Assembly (NCBI GenBank): GCA_965653565.1
Contig: CBFHAI010000002.1
Location: 186,001 to 250,000 of the forward strand
Direction of reading: 5' to 3'
Origin: JALCLA01 sp965653565
Lineage (GTDB): Bacteria > Pseudomonadota > Gammaproteobacteria > Xanthomonadales > Xanthomonadaceae
DNA length: 64,000 nt
A program made the position numbers and the translations under genes. Positions 52,344 to 59,913 of this stretch are shown piece by piece. Under the pieces are notes generated by a model that was given only the letters and a program-made list of their open reading frames with translations, was not told where the DNA came from and ran no database searches. Each line of letters starts with the position of its first letter. The stretch's first letter is position 1.

Positions 52344-54350
52344 TCACAGATTCACCGACACTTGCAGATACACGCTGCGCGGCACTTCCGCGCCCGAGGC
52401 TTCAGGATGCGACGGATCGGTGAGGTTCTGTCCCCACAGCGCCAGATCGAGTTGCGGCGTCGCATGCCAGGTCAGGCCCAGGTCCACGCGTTCGTACGCG
52501 CCGATACCCAGACGCGGAATTTCGCCGACGCGATAGATCGCGCCGTTGAGTTCCCAATCGGCGCCCAGGTCGAGCATCGAGCGCAATTGCGCCAGATGCT
52601 GCGGCGTGCCGGTTTCTTCGAATGCGAGCACCGGGCCTTCGATTTCGGTGCGGATCAGGCTGTAGGAACCTTCCAATCGCCAGGCCGGCGTGGCCTGGAA
52701 CGAGGCCGCGATATCGCCGCCGTAGGTCAGGCCGGTGCCGTCGTCGTTGAGCCGCCCGAAAATGCCGGTCGGCACCGAAATCATGCGCTGGTAATCGTTG
52801 TAGAACAGGCTGGTTTCCAATTGCCATCGCGTACCGATCTGCACGCGATGACCGGCTTCCCAGGCCAGTAATTTCTCGACCGGCAGCTGCTCGTCGCCGG
52901 CCAGCGACAGCGGCACGATGACGCCGCTGGCCGGCAGGCCGCGAATCAGGCCGGTATCGACATAGGAAAAAATCAGCGCGCCGTTCTCTTCGAAGCGCGA
53001 TGGTACGCGCACGGGCCGCGACAGCGCGGCCCAGAACGTCTGCGTCGCCGTCGGCGTCCACCACAGCCGCACACTTGGCTGCAGGTGCACTCCAACGAAA
53101 TCGTGATGCGAAATCTTGCTGCCGATCATCGTGTACCAGCGGTCGTCGACCAGCTCGCTGGTGTTCTGCACGAAAGCGTTGACCGTTTCGATGGTGCGCG
53201 CAGGACGCTGGAAAACCAGGCTCGCGCCCGATTCGATGCGGTCTGAGGTCTGGCCGTATTGCACGCCCCACACCATCGCCTGCTGTTCGCCCCAAGGCGT
53301 CCAGCTGCGGAAATCGATGTCGTAGGTCGAGCGATCGAGCCCGAGGCGCGCGTCTTCGCGACGCGTGCTCGCGTACGACGATTGCAGGCTCCAGCCGTTA
53401 CCGTCGTCGCGCTGACGCCCGACGCGCAGCTGCAGGTGGCCGCCGTCGACCGCCGAATCGCCTTCGACGCGGCGCGTCTGCAAATGCACGCCCGGGACCG
53501 GCTCCTGGATCGAATAATGTGCGTCCGGCAGCCGGTGCGCCTCGCCCTGCACGCTGTATTCGAGTCCGCTGCTCAGCGCGCCGTCGGCGCGGAAACCGCC
53601 GTGCAGCGCCGACCATTGATCTTCGACCGACGCGCCCTGCGCAGTCTCGAACGCAGCGCGCCGCACGTACTTGCCCCAGGCCCGCCACGCGCCGCTGGCG
53701 CTGCGCGCGCCGTGCCGCAGCGCGCCGTACGAACGCAGATAATTGCCCGCGCCGGCGCGCAGCGTCGTGGCCACGGTGTCGCGCGCATCGCGCGTGATCA
53801 CGCTGATCACGCCGTTCATCGCATTCGCCCCCCACAGCGTGGCGCCCGGGCCGCGGATCACTTCGATGCGGTCGATGTCTTCCACCACCAGATCGAGGGT
53901 GTCCCAGAACGTCGACGACAGCAGCGGATCGTGCACCGCACGTCCGTCGACCAGCACCAGATAGCGATTGGCCGTCAGCACCGAGGCCGTCAGCCCGCGC
54001 GAACCCACCACCCAACTGCTGGAATTGATGCTGCCGACGAACATGCCGGGCACCATGCGCAAAGCATCGGCCAGGCTGCGATGGCCGGCGCGGCGGATGT
54101 CTTCGGCGCTGATCACGGTGAGCGCGGCCGGCGCCGACATCCGCGGCTGCGCGGTGCCGGCGACACTGGTGACTTCGACCTGCAGCAGATCCTCGAGACT
54201 GAGTTCGGCGAGTCGGCGCGCCTGCGAATCGGCCATCGTGGCACCGACCGGTGGCGCGACACCGAGCGTCGCGATCAAAGCGGCAGCGAGCCGGCCGACG
54301 ATGCGCGGCGGTGCTGCTGCCCGTGCGGCTGGCGGATGCCTGCTGCCCAT
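52344..54350 (-). CDS. TonB-dependent outer-membrane receptor linked to YfiR and a hybrid kinase
   Basis: 668 residues from ATG 54350, with an N-terminal hydrophobic signal (about 14-37). The plug domain has LSLEDLLQVEVTSVAG, ISAEDIRRAGHRSLADAL, VLVDGRAVHDP and RIEVIRGPGATLWGANAMNG, a very regular set. The barrel ends SVYLQVSVNL, with terminal Leu rather than Phe. The plug pattern recalls receptors for colicin I/vitamin B12-type ligands and other small solutes. A good promoter lies 60 bases upstream. YfiR and the hybrid kinase follow in the same operon. The ligand is unknown. Confidence 0.9.
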   Translation of the reverse strand: MGSRHPPAARAAAPPRIVGRLAAALIATLGVAPPVGATMADSQARRLAELSLEDLLQVEVTSVAGTAQPRMSAPAALTVISAEDIRRAGHRSLADALRMVPGMFVGSINSSSWVVGSRGLTASVLTANRYLVLVDGRAVHDPLLSSTFWDTLDLVVEDIDRIEVIRGPGATLWGANAMNGVISVITRDARDTVATTLRAGAGNYLRSYGALRHGARSASGAWRAWGKYVRRAAFETAQGASVEDQWSALHGGFRADGALSSGLEYSVQGEAHRLPDAHYSIQEPVPGVHLQTRRVEGDSAVDGGHLQLRVGRQRDDGNGWSLQSSYASTRREDARLGLDRSTYDIDFRSWTPWGEQQAMVWGVQYGQTSDRIESGASLVFQRPARTIETVNAFVQNTSELVDDRWYTMIGSKISHHDFVGVHLQPSVRLWWTPTATQTFWAALSRPVRVPSRFEENGALIFSYVDTGLIRGLPASGVIVPLSLAGDEQLPVEKLLAWEAGHRVQIGTRWQLETSLFYNDYQRMISVPTGIFGRLNDDGTGLTYGGDIAASFQATPAWRLEGSYSLIRTEIEGPVLAFEETGTPQHLAQLRSMLDLGADWELNGAIYRVGEIPRLGIGAYERVDLGLTWHATPQLDLALWGQNLTDPSHPEASGAEVPRSVYLQVSVNL

Positions 54351-54411
54351 TCCCTGCTGCCCGTCTCCGTTCTCACCGCGCTGCGGCGGCAGCCCCAGCG
54401 GCCCTGAAAGA

Positions 54412-54440
54412 GTTATAGACGCGCGAATTATTTTCTTCAA
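54412..54440 (-). promoter_or_regulatory. Sigma-70-like promoter of the TonB receptor / YfiR / kinase operon
   Basis: On the minus strand TTGAAG (54435-54440), a 17-bp spacer and TATAAC (54412-54417, 5 of 6) lie about 60 bases upstream of the receptor ATG in an AT-rich patch. It is the best -35/-10 pair seen in the window. Confidence 0.6.
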
Positions 54441-54509
54441 CAAGGTCGAGATCGGTTGGGAAGAATTTGCAGGCGTTGTGCACGAGCGCACGGGGAGTCG
54501 TGGGCTCCG

Positions 54510-54595
54510 GGGAATCGGGAATCGGATTAAGAGCGAAGCGCGCACTGCTTTCTCCCGATTCCCGATTCCCGATTCCCGATTCCCGATTCCCGCAG
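54510..54595. repeat. CCCGATT heptamer array forming a 16-bp hairpin with an upstream inverted copy
   Basis: Five perfect tandem CCCGATT units occupy 54554-54588, followed by CCCGCAG. Upstream, GGGAATCGGGAATCGG (54510-54525) is the exact reverse complement of 54555-54570, so a 16-bp stem with a 29-nt loop can form. Degenerate units (CCCGCAG, CCCGACT) continue to about 54650. This fills the ~236-bp gap between the receptor promoter and the DUF4326 gene. Confidence 0.85.
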
Positions 54596-54676
54596 AGCCG
54601 CGATTCCCGCAGCACCGCGACTCCCGCAGCGCCCCGACTCCCCCGGCGCCCCGCTTCCCACAACGCCCGACCCCAC

Positions 54677-54958
54677 TCAACGATTCACCACCTCAAGCAA
54701 CACATCCGCATGACACGGCCCCTCCAGCGGACACCAGCACGCCAGATTCTTGCCGCGCAAGACCCGGGTCGCATCATCGACGAAGGCCTGGTTCTGCGGA
54801 TCGCCGATGTAGGCGCGGAACTGCGCCACCGCGTGCGCGCGTGCGGATGGCGTGTCGGCCACGAACGGATTGCCCCAGCGCGTGGAGCGATCGACCTTCA
54901 CCGTATCGGGCGGCATGCGCCAGCCGCGTGCGCGGCTGAGTTGGATGCGTTGTGGCAT
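54677..54958 (-). CDS. DUF4326-domain protein
   Basis: 93 residues from ATG 54958. MPQRIQLSRARGWRMPPDTV opens the family, then VDRSTRWGNPF, a helical middle and the C-terminal LRGKNLACWCPLEGPCHADV with three Cys and a His, the DUF4326 signature. The function is unknown; the Cys/His end suggests metal binding or nucleotide chemistry. The upstream start at 55018 adds 20 residues outside the domain. It is divergent from the catalase gene across 111 bases. Confidence 0.88.
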   Translation of the reverse strand: MPQRIQLSRARGWRMPPDTVKVDRSTRWGNPFVADTPSARAHAVAQFRAYIGDPQNQAFVDDATRVLRGKNLACWCPLEGPCHADVLLEVVNR

Positions 54959-55069
54959 GGCTCGTCGTGTTGCGTCGGACCGTGTTGACGCAAGCCTAGC
55001 GGCGCGATGGGCTGGCATACAACGTGCTGCCTACCGGCTTTCGCTCCCTCGCGCCAAAGGATTCCGCAC

Positions 55070-57472
55070 ATGGCCACTTCGAAGAAACCGCCGGCTGCCG
55101 GCAAGCGCAAGACCGCCGCCAAAGCGGCGGCGCGCAACACCGACAGCGGCCCGGCCAGGGTTCGCGTCGACGAACGCGATGCGGCCAGCATCAAGGCCGG
55201 CCAGGCCGAAGGTTTCGCGGCGGCGATGCCGCACAATCTCAACAAACCGCTCGAACACGGCCGCGGCAATGCGATTTCACCGCCCGAAGGCCTGCACTTC
55301 GCGGCCGCCGACGAACGCGGTACCGGCAGCACGCTGAGCGAAACCGAATCGAGCGAAAAAACCGGCACGCGCGCGGCCACCGGCGACAACGCCACCATCG
55401 CCACGCTCGATGCGGTGCGCGTGGATTCGAGCGGCCGCGCACTCACCACCAACCAGGGCGTATTGATCGCCGATAACCAGAACTCGCTCAAGGCCGGCCT
55501 GCGCGGTCCCACGCTGCTGGAAGATTTCATCCTGCGCGAAAAGATCACCCATTTCGATCACGAGCGCATTCCCGAACGCATCGTGCACGCGCGCGGCTCC
55601 GGCGCCCATGGCTTCTTCGAATGCTACGAATCGCTGCGCCACCTCACGCGCGCCGCGCCGTTCCAGGAAGCCGGCAAGATCACGCCGGTGTTCGTGCGTT
55701 TTTCCACCGTCGCCGGCGAGCGCGGCTCGAAGGACACCGCGCGCGACGTGCGCGGCTTCGCCGTGAAGTTCTACACCGACGAAGGCAACTGGGACCTGGT
55801 CGGCAACAACATACCGGTGTTCTTCATCCAGGACGCGATGAAGTTTCCCGATCTGGTGCACGCGGTGAAGCCCGAACCGCACCACGCCATGCCGCAGGCG
55901 GCCTCAGCGCACGACACCTTCTGGGATTTCGTTTCGCTGATGCCCGAATCCACCCACATGCTGATGTGGGTGATGTCCGATCGCGCGATTCCGCGCAGCT
56001 ACCGCATGATGCAGGGCTTCGGCGTACACAGTTTCCGGCTGATCAACGACGAAGGCCAGTCGGTGTTCTGCAAATTCCACTGGTCGCCCAGGCTCGGCAC
56101 GCACTCGCTCACCTGGGACGAAGCGGTGAAAATCTCGGGCGCCGATCCGGATTTCCACCGGCGCGACCTGTGGGAAGCGATCGAAGCCGGCGAATTTCCC
56201 GAATACGAATTGTCGTTGCAGATCTTCACCGAAGAACAGGCTAACGAATTCGAATTCGACATCCTCGACCCGACCAAGATCGTGCCGGAGGAGATCGTGC
56301 CGCTCACGCCGGTGGGCCGCATGGTGCTCAATCGCAATCCGGATAATTTCTTCGCCGAAACCGAGCAGGTCGCGTTCTGCGCCGCGCACATCATCCCGGG
56401 CCTGGATTTCAGCAACGATCCGCTGCTCGCCGGCCGCATCCATTCCTATGTCGATACCCAGATCACGCGGCTGGGCGGACCGAATTTCCACGAAATTCCG
56501 ATCAACGCGCCGCTGGCGCAGGTGCACAACAACCAGCGCGATGGGTTGCATCGAAAGGCGATCGCGCGCGGGCGCGTGTCGTACGAGCCCAACTCGCTCG
56601 GTGGCGGCTGTCCGTTCCAGGCCGGCGCGCGCGGCTTCATGTCGTTTCCGCAGCCGGTCGAGCAGGACAAACTGCGCGGCAAGCCGGAAAAATTCGCCGA
56701 GCACTACGATCAGGCGCGCCTGTTCTACGAAAGCCAGACCCCCGTCGAACAGGCCCACATCGCGGCCGCCTTTCGCTTCGAGTTGAGCAAGGTGACGGTG
56801 CCGGCGATCCGCCGCCGCATGCTGGCCTCGCTGCGCAACGCCTCCGAAGACCTCGCCGCGCAGGTCGCCGAAAGCCTCGGCATGGACCTGCCCGATCCGT
56901 TGCCGCGCAGCGCGCCGCCGCCCACGCGCGCGCTCGAAACTTCACCGGCGCTCTCGCTGCTGGCGCGGCCGGGCGATGGCAGCATTCGGACGCGCAAGAT
57001 CGCGATCCTGGTGGCGCCCGGCGTCGACGACGAAGGCGTGGCGGCCGTGCAGTCGGCGCTGCTCGACGCCGGCGCCGTACCGCGCCTGGTCGGCCAGCGC
57101 ATCGGCCCGGTGACGGGCGAATCGGGCGAATCGATCGACGCCGATGCCTCGCTCGAAAACGAACCGGGCTTCCTGTTCGATGCCCTGGTGCTGCCCGATG
57201 GCGAGCTCGCCGTCAAAGCGCTGGCGACCGACGGCCGCTGCGCCGAATTCATCGCCAACGTCTACCGCCACTGCAAGGCGATCCTCTCGATCGGCGCCTC
57301 GCACGCGCTGCTCGAAGGCGCCGGCGTGCCGCAGCGTCTCGACGATGGCGAAGAAGATCCCGGTCTGGTGTTGATCGACGCCGAAGAACTGGAAACCGGC
57401 ATCGCCCGCTTCATCGAAGCCGTCGCCCACCATCGTCATTTCGAACGCGAGAAAGACCCGCCAGGCGTGTGA
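55070..57472 (+). CDS. katE: Large-subunit (clade 2) monofunctional catalase, HPII type
   Basis: 800 residues. A Lys/Ala-rich flexible N-terminus (1-100) precedes the catalase core with catalytic H173 (RIVHARGSGAHG), NNIPVFFIQDAMKFPD and the proximal heme ligand Y460 in RIHSYVDTQITRLGGPNF. A C-terminal class-I glutamine-amidotransferase-like domain (about 640-790, KIAILVAPGVDDEGV) marks the large-subunit clade. It removes hydrogen peroxide in the cytoplasm. Odd points: His at 458 where Phe is usual two residues before the heme Tyr, and Cys rather than His at the position of the HPII His392 that bonds to the Tyr. The ATG at 55070 is used; a longer frame adds 21 residues that do not fit. Confidence 0.95.
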   Translation: MATSKKPPAAGKRKTAAKAAARNTDSGPARVRVDERDAASIKAGQAEGFAAAMPHNLNKPLEHGRGNAISPPEGLHFAAADERGTGSTLSETESSEKTGTRAATGDNATIATLDAVRVDSSGRALTTNQGVLIADNQNSLKAGLRGPTLLEDFILREKITHFDHERIPERIVHARGSGAHGFFECYESLRHLTRAAPFQEAGKITPVFVRFSTVAGERGSKDTARDVRGFAVKFYTDEGNWDLVGNNIPVFFIQDAMKFPDLVHAVKPEPHHAMPQAASAHDTFWDFVSLMPESTHMLMWVMSDRAIPRSYRMMQGFGVHSFRLINDEGQSVFCKFHWSPRLGTHSLTWDEAVKISGADPDFHRRDLWEAIEAGEFPEYELSLQIFTEEQANEFEFDILDPTKIVPEEIVPLTPVGRMVLNRNPDNFFAETEQVAFCAAHIIPGLDFSNDPLLAGRIHSYVDTQITRLGGPNFHEIPINAPLAQVHNNQRDGLHRKAIARGRVSYEPNSLGGGCPFQAGARGFMSFPQPVEQDKLRGKPEKFAEHYDQARLFYESQTPVEQAHIAAAFRFELSKVTVPAIRRRMLASLRNASEDLAAQVAESLGMDLPDPLPRSAPPPTRALETSPALSLLARPGDGSIRTRKIAILVAPGVDDEGVAAVQSALLDAGAVPRLVGQRIGPVTGESGESIDADASLENEPGFLFDALVLPDGELAVKALATDGRCAEFIANVYRHCKAILSIGASHALLEGAGVPQRLDDGEEDPGLVLIDAEELETGIARFIEAVAHHRHFEREKDPPGV

Positions 57473-57485
57473 GGGAACTATCCAA

Positions 57486-58499
57486 TCATGCCCGGCACGC
57501 AGGCCGGCGCAGCGCTGCGTAGTCGCCGGTGAACAAGCGCGCCACTTCCCGCGGGGAGTGGCCGGTCCATTGCCGCACGGCGCGGCTGAAACTGGCCTGC
57601 TCCTCGAAGCCCAGCTGCTGCGAAATATCCACGCAACGCCGATCGCTGCGCGCAAGGCGGCACACGGCCAGATTGGCGCGCAGCAGATCGCGCAGACGCA
57701 GGAAGCCGATGCCGCTGGCGCGGCAGCGTCGTTGCAGGGTACGCAGCGCGATGCCGAGCTGGTCGGCCACGCGATGCTCGAGCCGGCCTCCCTGCGGCAG
57801 CTCGGTCAAAATCGCTTCGCCGGCGCAACGCAGCAGCGCTGAATTGCGCGCCGTCAGCACCTCAAGGCACTCGTCGAACCAGTGCGACAAGGCCGCGTGC
57901 ATAGGCGCGTCGGCGTAGCGTGGCCGCGCTTCGAGAATCTCGGCGGGCACGGTGACGACATTGGCGGTGCCGCCGAATCGCACCGGACAGGCCAGCAGCG
58001 ATTCGGCCTCGCTGGGCGCGCCGCGTGGATGCGCAAACTCGAGCATGGTGATCGGCAGGCGCTCGCCGGTGAGGAAACGCCCGATCGCGATCCAGCCGCC
58101 GAGCAATCCTTCGGCCAACGTGGAAGGCACGCTGGCCGGTGCATGCCACTGCATGCGCACCTGATCGCCGCGGCGCTCGGCGCGCAGCTGTCCGATCGTG
58201 CCGACCAGCGGTTCCCAGCGCGCCAGACTGGCCAGCGATTGCGCCAGCGTCGGCGCGGTCGCCACCGCCAGTCCGAGCAATCCCATGCCACGCCCGCCGA
58301 TCGCTGTGCCGAAACGAAAACCCAGATCGCGATCGCCGCTGCGCTGCACGGCATGCACGACGCTGGCGCAGAACGCATCGCCCGATTCGCGCCGCACGAA
58401 GGCATCGAGCTGATCGCTCGCGGCGGACGACGCCGGCGCCAGACCGGCGAACTCGCGGAACGCACTCGCGTAGACCGAAGAAACATCGCTGCTAGACAT
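57486..58499 (-). CDS. AraC-family transcriptional regulator
   Basis: 337 residues. The N-terminal ~215 residues follow the arabinose-binding-like regulatory domain of the OruR/ArgR-like AraC group (GRGMGLLGLAVATAPTLAQ; FAHPRGAPSEAESLLACPVRF). The C-terminal ~90 residues hold two HTH motifs (VADQLGIALRTLQRRCRASG; ISQQLGFEEQASFSRAVRQW, then TGHSPREV). The ATG at 58499 is chosen; the upstream extension is basic and domain-free. It is divergent from the DUF3103-like gene at 58685, its most likely target, and convergent with katE. Confidence 0.92.
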   Translation of the reverse strand: MSSSDVSSVYASAFREFAGLAPASSAASDQLDAFVRRESGDAFCASVVHAVQRSGDRDLGFRFGTAIGGRGMGLLGLAVATAPTLAQSLASLARWEPLVGTIGQLRAERRGDQVRMQWHAPASVPSTLAEGLLGGWIAIGRFLTGERLPITMLEFAHPRGAPSEAESLLACPVRFGGTANVVTVPAEILEARPRYADAPMHAALSHWFDECLEVLTARNSALLRCAGEAILTELPQGGRLEHRVADQLGIALRTLQRRCRASGIGFLRLRDLLRANLAVCRLARSDRRCVDISQQLGFEEQASFSRAVRQWTGHSPREVARLFTGDYAALRRPACRA

Positions 58500-58684
58500 C
58501 TGTTTCGAACACCTGTGCCAGTGAGCCGCTTTTATCGTAGTCGCATGCGGGCCGGATCGATCGCGTCGCCCGCACCGGCATTGCAATTTTTACAGGCCGC
58601 CGTCGGTGGCGTGTAACGACAAGTTTTTCGTCAGGCGCGGCGATAGCGTGCAAACGCAGGGGGAAAATAACAGGAGAACAGAAC

Positions 58685-59746
58685 ATGCGTGATTCGCTCG
58701 CCACGATCCTGGTGTTCGCAGCACTCACCGCCGGCCAGGCGCATGCCGGCACGAGGTTCGATGTATCCGATCCACTGGCCTACGACGCCGCTCATCGCAC
58801 GCTGGCAGAATCGCTGCGCCAATCGCTGCAGGCCAAGGGCGCCGAGCAGCAAGCGCTCGCCGACCTGGTTCGCCACGGCCGCGAACTGCCGCTGCGCGAA
58901 GTGTGTTCGCGCTGTTCGAGCGCGTTTGCGTCCTTGGGCGTCGACGAAAGCTACGAACCGGGTGTCTGGTTGCATCAGCCGCACGGCGGAGCCGCGGCTG
59001 AAGCCGGCGTGTTGATCGCCTTTCCACCGGCCGGCGACGATGGCACCTGGCAAGCGGTCGATGCGCTCACGCCGGAGGGCGCCTGGATCACGCTCGATGC
59101 CCATCGCGCGCCCGCGGCTCCGGTGCTCGTGCTGCGCATCAACGGCGCGTTGTCGTTCGAGCGGCAGGTGGCGAAGGCCAATGCCATGCTGCGCGACGCC
59201 GGCCTGCAGCGCGAAAGCGCCGCGGCGACGGCCAAGGGCAGCACGCCCACCACGCGCATCGAATCGATCCGCCTCAACGACGACGAGGAGCCCTGGGTCT
59301 CCGGCGCTGCCGAGATCTATGCGATCACTATCGGATTGCAGCCGGCCAATCAGCCGCAGATCGGCATCGTGGAGATGCCCTACCTCGATCACGACGGCCG
59401 CTACTACTATCCGCGCCAGGTGTTGTTGTACTGGCAGGACTTCGCCTACGGCGCGGCCGACGTGCTGCTCTACGAGCACGACGACAACACCAACTACCAG
59501 ACCCTGGTGCAAGCCCTGATCGGCGCCGCCGGCGAACTCGGCGATCTGGCCGGCAAGCCCGAACTGCAGGCGATCGCCGAGATCGCCAACAAGATCGTGA
59601 GCGCGATGCCGTCGGGCTGGTTCGCCAATGACGACGACTACGTCGACTCGTTCTACACCGTGCTCAAGACCATGGCCGAGGCGCGCTACGGCGCCGCCGG
59701 CAATGCGCGGATGTACTCGATCCCGTACCAACTGCCGACCAACTGA
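58685..59746 (+). CDS. Secreted DUF3103-like protein
   Basis: 353 residues with a signal peptide (MRDSLATILVFAALTAGQAHA) and a strong ribosome site (CAGGAGAACAG). The second half (EPWVSGAAEIYAITIGLQP; VEMPYLDHDGRYYYPRQVLL; LLYEHDDNTNYQTLVQALIG) resembles DUF3103, a family of exported proteins with no known function; the match is from memory. The acidic YLDHDG and EHDDNTNY stretches may bind a metal. It is divergent from the AraC gene across 185 bases and upstream of the double-lyase gene on the same strand. Confidence 0.7.
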   Translation: MRDSLATILVFAALTAGQAHAGTRFDVSDPLAYDAAHRTLAESLRQSLQAKGAEQQALADLVRHGRELPLREVCSRCSSAFASLGVDESYEPGVWLHQPHGGAAAEAGVLIAFPPAGDDGTWQAVDALTPEGAWITLDAHRAPAAPVLVLRINGALSFERQVAKANAMLRDAGLQRESAAATAKGSTPTTRIESIRLNDDEEPWVSGAAEIYAITIGLQPANQPQIGIVEMPYLDHDGRYYYPRQVLLYWQDFAYGAADVLLYEHDDNTNYQTLVQALIGAAGELGDLAGKPELQAIAEIANKIVSAMPSGWFANDDDYVDSFYTVLKTMAEARYGAAGNARMYSIPYQLPTN

Positions 59747-59788
59747 TCGCCGCGCGCCGTCCGCCGGCGAACGGTTGCTGCCATTGCT

Positions 59789-59835
59789 GTCCAGGCGCGG
59801 AGCGTTGCTCCTCGCACGGCGCGCTGCGCCTGGAC
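59789..59835. repeat. Nested inverted repeat between the DUF3103-like and lyase genes
   Basis: GTCCAGGCGC (59789-59798) and GCGCCTGGAC (59826-59835) are perfect reverse complements. Inside, GGAGC-gtt-GCTCC (59799-59811) is a second hairpin. It is a strong RNA structure 43 bases after the DUF3103-like stop: either a terminator without a T-run or a dispersed repeat. Confidence 0.65.
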
Positions 59836-59913
59836 TCCGCAGTGACAGGCAGCGCCCGCGAACACGGTGGATGACTCGGACGATACCGATCCGTTTCCCA
59901 TGAGAGGGGACTT

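Noticed and set aside
54554..54660. Tandem repeats considered as a CRISPR array
   Set aside because: Repeat unit is 7 bp with no spacers and no cas genes nearby.
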